In this document: positions 26,457 to 39,300 of the stretch, one piece after another | Layout: every line of letters starts with the position of its first letter | Numbering within the stretch: position 1 is the stretch's first letter | Assembly (NCBI RefSeq): GCF_964340395.1 | Contig: NC_135568.1 | Span: 1,311,501 to 1,375,500 of the forward strand | Source of the DNA: Glandiceps talaboti | Taxonomy: Eukaryota > Hemichordata > Enteropneusta > Spengelidae | Direction: 5' to 3' | Length of the DNA stretch: 64,000 nucleotides | Position numbers and translations under genes: made by a program | The notes under the pieces: generated by a model | Database searches by the model: none | What the model was told of the DNA's origin: nothing | Seen by the model: the letters and a program-made list of their open reading frames with translations, nothing else

Positions 26457-28498
26457 CTACAGTTCATGTTTACCACTTATAAAATGTAGCATGAAATCTA
26501 CTTTATTATCACATCGATGCCCACAACTGTTGCACTGAAATGGGTGTTGGTTGCCATGACAACCCATATGAATGATGAATAAAACATTATCATCAAAAGT
26601 GATGCCACAATGATGACATCTCCATGTCTTATTTGGGGAGGGAGTGCTACTGCTTGTTGCAATGGCACTTTGATGTTTTGGGCGAATTGGCTTCGGTTGG
26701 GAAATATTGGAGCTGGTGTGACTGGCACTAACTTTTGGCCTTTTAACTTGATTGACACCCTCCCTATTATTTTGCTTATTTGTGGTACTTGTACTAATGT
26801 CTGTGGTTTGAACACGTTCTCTCTCTTTGACATCTGATTGTTGTTGTCCAGAGTTAGCAAGCGTAAAGAAACTTTCTTGTTTCTTTGTTGAGTCTGATAT
26901 CTGGAATTTCTTGAGAGTTATTGGCCAATAGGAACCCTTTCTGACAACCTCTGACCCTGAGGTTGTTTGTTGGTTTTCTGTTACATCTCTTTCCTCAAGT
27001 TCATTATCAGTATCTCTATATAAACCATGTATATTAATCAAACCAGCCTTCCTCTTTTGACTGCCACTGATTGTGTTCTCCCCATGTCTTAGTTTCTTTT
27101 GTTGAGTTGTTACTTCATCACTTTCTTGGCTGTGACTCAATTGTCCATGTTCCTCATTTCCCTGTCTGTGTAGCATCTGTTCTATGCAAGAAAGACTTGA
27201 GGAGTTCATTGATGGAACATCCTGACTACTTTCAAGAGTGTTATCGGAACTCTCTGAAGTGTCCATGGATATGCAAGAATCACTCCTGTTGCTATGGTTA
27301 CTTGTATCTCTCTTTTGTGTATTGTTATTTGGTGTCAGTGAGCAAACGTTTGAAATTAGAATTTCATTTTCCTTCTCACATGCTGACAGTTCAGTTTCCT
27401 GTTTGCTGATTGGTTGTGGATTGCTTCCAGGACGTGTATCCCTGGTAATAGTTGGTGAATGACTTGGACTTCTCAGACCACCCACACTTGACGATGTTGG
27501 AGATCCTTGCATTGGATAAAAATGACCTCTCTGTCCTGGTGTTGAAGTCACAGACGGTTGGAATGATGATGTGGAGGGAGAGTTGGTTACATTTACGATT
27601 CGTCCATCGTTGAGTACCATCCATCCTGAATCATGTTGATTAAAGTTGTGTATTTCATTGTGAGGCATTTTGTGGTAGAGTTGTTGATCAGCATTAGATG
27701 ACATTGGATTATTTGATGTTGCTGTGTGATCTTGATTCTCTCTAAGAAACCCAATACTTTGTTCCAGTCGTGTTACTTGAGCAGGATGAAGTGCATTGGC
27801 ATTTAATGAACCTATAGACTTGTCAATAGGTGGCAAGGCTTCAGTTGGTATATTCTCAGTTGCATGTTTCTCTTTGTGTCGTTGTAGCGAGCTGGAGAAT
27901 GAACATCGAAAACCGCAAATGTTACAAATGTACGGTTTGTCCCCTTTATGATGAGTAAGGATATGGCGATCCAATTTCTCTTGGTTTGGAAAAGCAAGGT
28001 TGCATTTGCTACACACATGCTCTGAATTGTGTGTCTTGACATGCGATCTCATTGTCTGCATGCGACTGAAACGCCGACCACATATTGGGCATTCATGAGG
28101 TTTTTCGCCACTGTGCATACGCTTATGTAAAACAAGCGTATACTGCCTTGTGAATGTCTGTCCACATTCATCGCATCGAAATGGCTTTTCACCAGTATGC
28201 ACACGGAGATGAACTGTCAGGTTATATTGTCGTGTGAAAGACTGGTTGCAGAGCTCACAGCGAAAAGGCCGACTATGGCCCAGTTCATGTACTCTCCAGT
28301 ACTGACGTTTAGAGAACATTTTGCCACAGTAAGAACACTTATACTGGTTTTCTGATTCATGTGTTTGTTTGTGAACTGTTAAATTGAGGTGAGTTGTAAA
28401 CGTTTGGTCACAAACATCACAGATAAAATTCTCAGTACTGTCTGATACAGTTGCTGCGGGTTGAGGGACCAAGTCAGCATCAAAGTTCATGTTGACAC
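26457..28498 (-). CDS. C2H2 zinc-finger transcription factor with Ikaros/Hunchback-type C-terminal finger pair
   Basis: 677 residues in one coding exon; ATG at 28490, stop TAG next to the microsatellite, and an acceptor (TTTTTCAG|GTGTCAAC) eight bases before the ATG, so at least one 5' non-coding exon exists. Seven N-terminal fingers cover residues about 22-209: five regular C2H2 fingers, some with TGEKP-type linkers, then CSKCNLAF and CNICGFRC fingers. A Ser/Thr/Gln/Asn-rich, probably disordered region fills about 210-615. The last 56 residues (622-677) form two fingers with IHMGCHG and PFQCNSCG, the signature of the Ikaros/Hunchback/TRPS1 C-terminal pair, which mediates dimerisation in Ikaros proteins. 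The N-terminal fingers do not match the Ikaros DNA-binding fingers, so it is not a plain Ikaros orthologue. Nuclear DNA-binding role inferred. Confidence 0.92.
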
Positions 28499-29495
28499 CT
28501 GAAAAATGACCACATACAGTTATGTTACATTACATAAAACTTCAACACCAATCCTATGCTTTTGGAACAAGACAAACTTTTGAAGAACTGTTCCGAACAA
28601 CTGTTTTTCCATACCCAAATTTCCTTCAAATCCAACATCACTTGGTATTTTGATAGAACCAGAATCATGGTTTTTTGCTCAAGACTAACTTTTGTTATTA
28701 ACTCTAGCTGCCCAACAACTTTATTTCAAAAATATTCAGCTGTGGAAAAGGTAATATTTTCTGCTTGTGATAAAATAATAGCTTTTGTTTATATTATGAA
28801 ACCAAGCTGAATATTGTTAATTATGTAAACTGGTGGGTGGTAATTCCATGGTTACCGGTACATGCAAATTGCATACAATTATACTAATATACAACATACA
28901 GGTACATATATTCTGTCTGCATCATAAAACAGGAAGTTGTTCAAATAGTTGTGGTTTCCCCCTGAATACAGAGGAAGTGATACATATGATAGAGACAAAG
29001 AACTACGAAGTTGTAATTTTAGTTTTTGTTTTGCATTCTCTTGCACTCTTATTCCATCGTTACAGTGAAAACATAAATTCAATGGAAATATATTGAAGTA
29101 AATGACATTTATAATTGACTGATAATTTTAGTTAATACTGTTATGATGTATAATTTATGCTTATTTTTGTTTTGTTATATTAATATAAACAAGCGACAAG
29201 ACATCTCCTGTGTGTTACAAGTCAAGCAGTAACGATGATATACGATGGTAACCCCTTGGGTACTTCTACCGCTATCGTTTCATTAAAGAACGGAACAGCT
29301 GGTCTATGGCTGTATTCAAAGCGCTACAACGGTTACAGTCAACGGGAGGTCAGTCAATATATATGATTGTGATGAAACGAAATTTCAGAAAGGGTTCCCT
29401 TTCACAGCCAGACTATTGTCTTTACGGTCCACCATTATTTACAACAATTACATCATCATCTGATTATTTCAATGATAGTTCATAATATTACTTAC
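28499..29495 (-). other. 5' intron of the zinc-finger gene (inferred)
   Basis: Between the acceptor at 28499 and a good minus-strand donor AAAG|GTAAGTAAT at 29496/29495. No element recognised inside. Confidence 0.4.
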
Positions 29496-30219
29496 CTTTC
29501 AATAAAATGAGAATAACAGCTGCGTAAAGTACAGTATAAAAAAATATATATATTGAAGCGACTAACCCAATAACACGGAACGCTACTGACCTGTAACTGA
29601 CCCGGAAGTAATTTCACGCGCCCTCAAATGGAATAATAACATTACTTTTTTGCTTTTGTTTGAAAGATTTTGCTGGTTAGAGAGCTCAGTTTACAAATCA
29701 TTACATATTTTAGTGTTTGTTGATTTTCTGTCTGTGGTGTTCTTTCATATCCTTTTGTTTTTCAGTTTTAAAATTTCTATTTTCTTTTGCAATTCACTGA
29801 GAAAAATGTGCATCTTATGAAAATTATGTATGAACAAATGAATACAGTTAAATTTCATGATTTTATGATGACTTAATTTAGTAACTGAAATTGTTATGTG
29901 ACACTTGTGTGGATACACATACAGTAACAACAAACAATATTCTAATTTCCGCAAATTTTCAGTATCTGTTGTTCTTAAAAGTGTAAACATTTCTTGGACT
30001 ATAATATAAACAAAAACAATTTCTTTTCATATATTTTCCTGTTCTGAAATATAAAAAATAGAGATAAGGAACTTTAGTATTGTTATGAAATTATAAAGAA
30101 CTCGTATATATGAGCAGTGCTCTTATAACCATACCTAGTGATGTCAGTGTGCGTGTATTTTTCTGGGCGTGGGTGGCGCTATATAACATGTACTTGCGCA
30201 GAAAACAATGCGCGTTCAT
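29496..30219. promoter_or_regulatory. intergenic promoter region between divergent genes
   Basis: It holds the likely 5' non-coding exon of the zinc-finger gene (ending 29496, minus strand) and the start region of ODAD4 (plus strand). CpG density is raised at about 29220-29640 and 30130-30290. TATATAA-type sequences occur, but no TATA box can be assigned with confidence. Confidence 0.4.
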
Positions 30220-30242
30220 GTTGCTAGGTAATCGCCATCTTG
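30220..30242 (+). promoter_or_regulatory. X-box-like RFX site followed by YY1-like motif, ODAD4 promoter
   Basis: GTTGCTAGGTAAT (30220-30232) matches the RFX X-box (GTTGCC-n-GGYAAC type) except near its ends. CGCCATCTTG (30233-30242) is the reverse of a YY1 core, CAAGATGGCG. Both lie about 100 bases before the ATG of exon 1a. RFX sites are the hallmark of ciliary gene promoters, as expected for ODAD4. Confidence 0.5.
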
Positions 30243-30335
30243 TTGCTCTGTTGACATCGATTGGGGTCTGGGATAACCACAGAGCGGAAAATCAATATTA
30301 CTTCTATTTTCTTGTAAAGATATAATTTCTTCACG

Positions 30336-33300
30336 ATGTATGAAGACGAAGAGGGTTCAGAAGAACAGCCAAAAAGCTCCTTCTCTATATATGTGGCCGA
30401 AGGAGATGTTTTATTCAAGCAAGGAGAATATAAGAAGGCGTTGGAAAGTTACAACACGGTAATATTTTGGGGCACATTCAACGTTGGGGCTGGCAGTATT
30501 TCATTTTTAGAAGTTTTGTTTGGTGTTTTATCAATTTCATATCATGGTTAGACGTATTGACTGATACATTTTTATCAGAAGTTCAAAACTTTTGGTAAAA
30601 AGTTATTTGTGATATGCTGTGATTGGTGCAGGTGTGCTTTGGAATTTTACGCTCAATAGTCTTTTCAATTTCCTTTTTGTCCCACGAGTTCAGCTGTCGT
30701 GATCAATATTAAACTATTGATGCAGAACAAATGCATTATAATAATCGATTTTAGGATATGTGCATGAATATTTTATGAAAGTTACAGTACAGCGTTGTTG
30801 CTTGCCAACCAAAACACTTCCGCCATATTGGCTACATCATAACACATTTGGACGTCTGTGTGTAGTATCGTTGTGTGTACATTTTATCAAAATGACAGGA
30901 TACATGGACCCAGCTTACGAACAGATGCCGAGAGAGGAGCTCGAAAAGCTCTTTCAATCGTATCTCGGCGAAGGCGAAAATCATATGCGAACGAAAGACT
31001 ACCAGCGAGCATTGGAAGGATACGAGCTGGTAATGTCCTGCTATTTCTATCATTGTATCAATATGATGTTGTTATCTCCACACACGACACAATATTTTGG
31101 TATGATCTTCCCTTCTACCCCATTATATAACCTTGATATTTCTGTGTATTTTCTGTACAGGCATTGGAGATCGAACCCACAGACAAGGGATGTCTTGTAG
31201 CTCGGTCTAAATGTTACCTTCAGCTGGGAGACTCACAAGCTGCACTCCGTGATGCTGAAGCTGCCTTGTCCGAAGATAAAGAATACATCAAAGGCCTGTA
31301 CCAAAAAGCAGAGGCACTTTATCAAATGGGTGATTTTGAAATGGCTTTAGTATTTTACCACAGAGGGCACAAACTTCGAACAGAACTAGAAGAATTCCGA
31401 CTTGGAATCCAAAAAGCACAAGAAGCCATTGATAATTCTGTTGGCAGTAAGTAGTAGTACTTGTATTATGATGTCTACATATCAACATACAGTCTCTGTA
31501 GCAGGTGTTGTAAAGGTCAGTGACCCAACCTTTACAACAAACCAGACTAATGTAATATAGAACAGTGGACTGACTGTACAAAGGATACATATCTTGATGA
31601 TGGGTTAGAGATAGGGTTTAACCTCACTACCTTAAACCTGATGTGTGTTAAACTCACTACCTTAAACCTGATGTGTGTTATTATCAGTAATGAATGGTAC
31701 ATGCAATGACTGGTACCATACACTTTGCACAATGTAGAATTTAAAAATTCCCAGTTATAATAGTAATATACAACATTTGAAATACAAAATGCCTTTGATT
31801 GTTGTCAAAAGTAATGGACAATGTAATTACCAAACAGTAACAATAGTATATAGGAGAGTCAAAGTTTTCTGGCCTAGACCATAGATCCGTGGAGGGTCTA
31901 TGCCAAGACATACATATAGATATCAAAACATACAGTACAAGTGTAAAGGGAGCTTCCAAATATTGATAAGACATTGAATTACATGTTGTTAATTTCAAAT
32001 GTCAGCAATTCATGCATTGAATTCTAGATTCTGAAATTCACCTCAATTCTTATTTCACTTTCAATTACAAAGTACATGTATGACTAATCGAAATCATGCT
32101 ACTGTCGTAACCGCTATAGGGTAATTCTGTTTTCTGATTTTATACTTTGAAAATATGACAGAAAAAATGTCAATTGTATACAAACAAACAAACAATATAT
32201 GTATGATACCAAAGTAGTGTCGTCTCTAAATGCGTTCATCAGGTCGGTATACCAAAGTAATAATACATTCTTATACAATGACCAATGGTTTTTATTACAT
32301 GAAATTACAAGTAACTTTTCGCCTGATCAGGTCAACATACCTTTTCAAACTTTCTGTTTGCTTGCTATACCACAAGGCAGTTTAGTCATATGATGTGATT
32401 GGAAGTAATAAGAACTCCTTGGTCATGGTACAAGAATGTATTATTGCTAGTCATCTTGTGGATTGTATTAATTTGGTAAACAACTATCTATCTAGGACAG
32501 GGCATTTAACCAGATACCAGTAGTTAATTTATAAAGTTTTCTTTCTTTGAAACTTAATTAACTCGGTTTTGTTTCTGTGAAATCTACAGGTCCATCCAAA
32601 GTCAAGCTAGAAAACAAAGGTGATCTTTCCTTTTTCTACAAACAAGACGAGGTGAGTTAATTTCTACTATGAAATATGAAACAGAAAAACTTTGTCATTT
32701 GAATTATAAATATATGATTGAATGGATGGTGATTGTGATGACAATAACATGATAATTTATGACAAGAAGTTAGATATCAAACTAAGTACAAGTATGTGGT
32801 TGTCTTCAGTCCACTTTTAATATTTCAAATATATACTGTATGTTTTCAAGTTTCATTAATTCACCTGATTTTCCAGGTTTAGTTTCTTGAATTTAATAAA
32901 AAATTGAAATAAAACAATAAATGAAAATGTTGGTAGTGGATATCGTATACTACATTTACAGCAACTATTTTTGTATTGATGTCAATCACCACATGACATT
33001 CATCATAGCATTCAAGATATGACAAGTTATTCTGTGTGTTTACCCACAATCCAATCTGCATGGTGTATAACCAATCGTTTCCATGGCATCTACCCCATAT
33101 GATGTCATAACCCATCTCTAACCTTACACATTTAGATGGTAATGCTGAGATCAGTAGACATTAAAACATATACCATTGGCATGAAACAGCAATAAAAAAA
33201 GACCCACTCCACTAAATCATAACACTTTATAATAACACTTTAAAATACATGAAATAGAGTCAAATGACATAATAACTCGCAGCAAAAGAAGAACTCAAAA

Positions 33301-36300
33301 TGAAACATTAACCCTTTTCATTCACGTTCATGTAAAAGATGATGATGGCTGTGACAGGAATGGGTTAAAACAAACCAAAAGAATGAAGAACTCAGAATGA
33401 AACAAGAACTCAAAATGAAATATAAAAACAAACCAACCTGTTACAAATACAAGTTGTGTCAATTAAATCTGTAAAGTGAAATTCCATAATCTGTTTTTCA
33501 AATTATTAGTAAATAATACAAAGTTATGTTAATATTTGAATCCAGATGTTAATGACATATTCTATTTTTGAACACACATTTGGAAAATTAAAAGTTTGTA
33601 AAATTTATTGTCAAAAATTTGGTAAATAATTCTGAATCTCATAATGGTGGCTGTAAAACAAAGAAATATGATAAATTGTTTTCCTCTGAAGATTATGTAT
33701 ACTTCAGAACTCAAAATATTATTAGATGTACTGAGACGTGACAAGATCAGCTAAAATGTACCATCAACACTGATTTTCCATCCTATATGAATGTCTACCC
33801 ATAACATATCCAGTGTTGGGTGCTGCATTGTTCCATCAAACCTATATGAATGTCTACTCATTAACATATCCAGTGTTGGGTGCTGCGTTGTGGCATGTCA
33901 TATTCTAGATTTGAGGTTGTTATGGTTGACAATGCCCCTCCTTCCTCCCCCTCCTCCTCCACTGTCTAATCAGGAGGGTTCGTTGAAATATAACAACACA
34001 CCAAGGTCAAAGGTCATGTTATAACATCCGTCTGCAAGGTTTGGGAATGATAATATCAAAGCATGAGAATCCTGCATGTCTGCATTGGTAGATTAGCAAT
34101 CAACCGTTTTGGTTGAATATTTGAGAAAATTGAAAAAGAAGTAAAATTGGAAACAAAATGACCAACTTTCCCAGAAAATAGTCAAGAGTGATGATGAGGA
34201 CGCAGAGGAACAGCAGCAACAACAACAGCAACAACATCACCGTCAGACACCAATGCAACAAAAACAACATCAGGTCAAAGTGTTGAGGCCTGGAGCGTTT
34301 CGGGTAAGATGAAATGAGTTCAACCACCCTACCTAACCTACGATGCATGGCGATAGTTATACCAGTCAATTTATACTATGGATCCCGCTTTGATTCCCAG
34401 TTTTTAATCTCAGTACTGACAATACTGGGGTCTTTTATCTAACTATACTCTGCCCTTTGGTGTGATGGCTGTGGGGCAGTGAGGACAGTAGACTGTTCTT
34501 GTATTTGGTTGTTCTGTTTCACCTTTGAGAATACTATGTCAAGGTATCCCTTCCCCTATCCGTACACCTACCAGTCAATTCAAGGTACCCCTACCCTTAT
34601 CCTTACACCTACCAGTCAATTCAAGGTACCCCTACCCCTATCCTTACACCTACCAGTCAATTCAAGGTATCCCCCCCCCCATCCTTACACCCACATCTTT
34701 TATATCCAAGGTACCCCTACCCTTATCCTTACACCTACCAGTCAATTCAAGGTATCCCTACCCTTATCTTTACACCTACTAGTCAATCTTTGCATGAAAT
34801 GGTGGCAAACTGCAAAGCAAGGTATCTCACAGTTACTTCATTAATTCCCTAACCCAGTATGATTGTGAATTTGAAAAGTCACTTGATATTTCAAGTTCAA
34901 ATCTTTCAATGTCTGGTTCTTGCAAGGTGGCATATATTATATTTTAAGTTCAAATCTTTCAATGTCTGGTTCTTGCAAGGTGGCATATATTATACTTCAA
35001 GTTCAAGTCTCTCAATGTCTGGTTCTTGCAAGGTGGCATACATTATATCATGATGTCTAGTTCTTACAACACGATACCTTCCCTCATATTTACACAATGA
35101 CATCTTACAATTAGGTGTTCAACACAAGACATGTTTTAAAAGAAACCCATATAAGACATGGATTTCATTTTAAAGACAAGCACTTACGCAGGTTTTTTTT
35201 TTCAGCATTCAAACTATATTCCATTGTTACAAGTGAAAGCCTATTTTTATGGAGTATCTCAGACATTGTTATAAAGAGGCATCTTGTTTTAGGATGATGA
35301 AAATATTTGTAAAAAACAACATTAAAGAAACAAGCAAACTATCACAATGTGTAAACTTTGTAACTGATTCACTGACATTTCCAGTTTATACAAAAAGACA
35401 CTTTCTATTATTGATATTGACTTTTTTTAAATACATGTTGAACATTTCAGGTGAGGGCTATTTCAAATTAAAAATAACATTTATATACAGACTGAGGTAA
35501 ATATTGCAAAATGAACACACTGAATTTAAGAAATCTTTTAGTGTATGAATGATAATGTCATTGAAATACAAAATACAACATAAACAAAGTAATAAGTATG
35601 TTTGTTGTGGTTGAAAGGGAGAGATTGAAAAATAACCTCACAATCAAAACACAGTGAGTGGTTGAATTAAAAGAGCAGTAAAATGATCGGATTATATATG
35701 TATGCTCAATTTATTTAATTTTTTTCTTCTTTTTTAATCTTAGAAACAACAAAAAGGCAAAGCAAGGGCTGGCTACAGCAAACCAGTCAAACAAGATGAT
35801 AAAAACAAGCAAAAAGACAGGAGAAATAAAAGTCAGACTTCAGACAAAACTTGCAAACAACTTTTAGGAGAACTCTATGCTGATAAGGAATATCTAGAAA
35901 AATTACTGAAAGATAACGGTAAGTAGATTGTAGTTTGATGTTTTTACTGAAGTGAAGGTTTTTAGAAAGTGAAAATGTTGAACAATTGTGTTTGTGGCTG
36001 TAAACAGTTGCCTTGGGAACCTCATTAACAGCAAGGGGGAAATGTTGCATTCTTTCCCATAGAATCTACCATAATTTTATTTGGGAACCCTGGTACAAAT
36101 ACAATACCAGGGGAACCCCAGTAATTTTACCTGCTTGTCAGCTGGAACAAAAACACTGTGTAAAGAATATTTTGCCCATTCCTGGAGCTGTCATTAATGC
36201 TTAAAAGACTAATACTCTATTTTTAAGGTGTAAAATACAGTCAATATTACTGATATTATTAAAATCCATTGGATGTGTATGAATCAGCAAAATAACATGA

Positions 36301-39300
36301 TGTCATCAGATTTAAGATTCCCACTTTTTCTGTTCAAGGTTTTGTGGATTTTTGTGATGGTCTTTGGGTGTAAGGGTAGAAATTACTGGGTGTAGGAGGG
36401 TATTGCACCCATACAGTACTTGGGTATTTGAAGGGTTAAACATTTCACATGGAAAATTGAATTTTTGTTTAAATATATTCTGAGATAGCTAGCCTGATGA
36501 ATATTACTGTGTTTATACTGTATAGAAACAATGTGAGACACAAATCAGTCTGTGTAAGGGGATTCATGGTTGACAATGATTCCTTTGTTTGGAATAATGA
36601 AAGTATTCTGAATAGGAGCTGTCTACAATTTCTCTCTGCATCCTGTTTGCAGAGATATTGTAGAAGGAATCCCTTAATTAGTCAAAATAAGATTCTCTTT
36701 AACTTTGAGTGATATAGAATAGAATCAAAAACTTCTATTTTGTCATTTTTACTAGATTTGACCAACCAGGATACAGACAGTGGAAAGGCCATATATGACC
36801 TGGTAACAGATGGTCTTAACTACCTTGATACAAGGACAGAGTTCTGGAGACAACAGAAACCTATGTATGCCAGGAAGAGGGACAAAGAAGAAGCTAAAGG
36901 CAAGGGTAAAGATAAACAAAAACCATCAGATCCAGCTAAATATGTTCTTAAACAACTTGAAGATATTGATGAAGGTATGTCAACCCCTATCACCGCCATG
37001 AAATGGTTTTACCCTATTGTTTTCAATGGTTAGGCCAGCCTTATATTGAGTTAATAGGGGTGAAAGTGTAACAATTGTCATACTTTCACCCCAGTATAGA
37101 AATTACTTTTCATGTGTTAAAGAGAGTGTCCTGAAAATCAAGAAGTCTCAAGTTGATATCATTCAATCTTTCTTACCATAGATTACTTATTGAAATATTG
37201 AATACACAATAATTTGATTTTTCCAAACAAATTATGATTTGAATATTACACAATGCATAATGTCATTCATCTGTTGCCCTTTTCATTCATTTCTAATACA
37301 AAATATATTTTGAAATTTTTTCATTTATTAATCACCTCGAAATAACGAAATGTTTTCCTTACAGAAGTTCTGTTATTTGTAATTCAGAATGTTCAATTTT
37401 CATTTTCACAGCTTTGGCTGATGGCAGGCCACAAGATGCATTGAAATTATCTAAGGATACAATGAGAACAGTTGATAGGTTGAGTGACGATGATCTATCA
37501 GATAGCAGTAAACCAGATGTTCTATCTAATTTGCATAGTTGTATGGGTAATGCATACTTAGATATGAACAAAGTAGACCAAGCCTTGGAACATCATAAGA
37601 AAGATCTTGAAATTGCAGAGAAAAAGTAAGTCGTTGTTTTCATGTCTTAATAACTTTGGTATTCCGTAGAGGGTCGTAAACTGAGTTTATATATATATAT
37701 TGGGGGATGTTTCCTAGTACCAGTGTGCCCTCTAATGATAGCCAAATTTTGTTGTTGTGAGTCAAAATGAGAAAAACTGGGGCATTTCTTGTGATTCACC
37801 ACATAGTAAGAGATAGGAGAACACCAAATTTTGGTACGTCACCAGAAATTGTGTGTGTCAGTGGCACGTCAGATTTGCTTATTTTGTTGTTGTGAGTCAA
37901 AATGAGAAAAACTGGGATTTCTTGTGAGTCACCACATAGTAAGAGATAGGAGAACACCAAATTTTGGTGCATCACTAGAAATTGTGTACGTCAGTGGCAC
38001 ATGAATTTGACATCGAGGGCACACTGTTTCCTACACAGTAAAAGTTATCTGTTATAGTATTCTACTTACTGTAGTATACATCACCATCACTTGCTACTGT
38101 TAGAATTCAAACCTGGTATTTAAACAAAACACATAAATATCTCAAGTATACAGATACTAAAACTCATATTATGCTATCAGCTGTGGTTACAATGCTAGAA
38201 AATTTTCAATTTCGTTGAAGGCATACATTGATATGATCATTTACGCTGAAATAGTTTAGTGAAGGTTCTATGTAAATATTTTCATCTTGTATAAAAGCTT
38301 ATAAATTCAGCTTGTGCCATTTCAAAAAATAGTGGAGTCAATATGTTATACATGTCAAAACATTGTCAGTATTTTAAAAACATATTATTGCAGTAGACAT
38401 ACTTATACAAAGTATACATTTGAACTGATTTGATATCTCTGCCTATATTTGCAGTAATCTTGATGATGCCAAGTCACGTGCGTTGGATAACTTGGGACGT
38501 GTATATGCAAGAACTGGCAAATTCCAAGATGCTATTAAATGCTGGGAGGAGAAACTACCAATGACCAAATCAGCCTTGGAAAGTACATGGTTATATCATG
38601 AAATTGGACGGTGTTATCTTGAGTTGGGTAAATTTGATGAGGCTTTGGAGTACGGAGAGAAGAGTAAGAGTGCTGCTGAAGAAGCTGATGACCAAGTATG
38701 GCAGTTGAATGCTAGTGTACTTATTGCACAGTCTTATGGTAGGTTAATAAATGTACTTATTGCACAGTCTTATGGTAGGTTAATAAATGTACTTATTGCA
38801 CAGTCTTATGGTAGGTTAATAAATGTACTTATTACACAGTCTTATGGTAGGTTAATAAATGTACTTATTGCACAGTCTTATGGTAGGTTAATAAATGTAC
38901 TTATTACACAGTCTTATGGTAGGTTAATAAATGTACTTATTGCACAGTCTTATGGTAGGTTAAAAAATGTACTTATTGCACAGTCTTATGGTAGGTTAAT
39001 AAATGTACTTATTGCACAGTCTTATGGTAGGTTAATAAATGTACTTATTGCACAGTCTTATGGTAGGTTAATAAATGTACCTATTACACAGTCTTATGGT
39101 AGGTTAATAAATGTACTTATTGCACAGTCTTATGGTAGGTTAATAAATGTACTTATTGCACAGTCTTATGGTAGGTTAATAAATGTACTTATTGCAGTCT
39201 TATGGTAGGTTAATAAGACAAAACATTAACATGAACATTTTGAATGATTTATTAGTTTTCTGTACTTACTATTTGTGTTACAGTAACCAGTATAAACCTG

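Noticed and set aside
25844-26538. Cys/Met/Tyr/Val-rich and His/Thr/Tyr/Ile-rich reading frames
   Set aside because: Translations of the TATG/CATA microsatellite in all frames.
29237-29362. Possible short plus-strand exon (NPLGTSTAIVSLKNG...) with a GTCAGT donor
   Set aside because: Composition is suggestive, but there is no acceptor, partner exon or recognised domain, and it lies in a CpG-rich promoter area.
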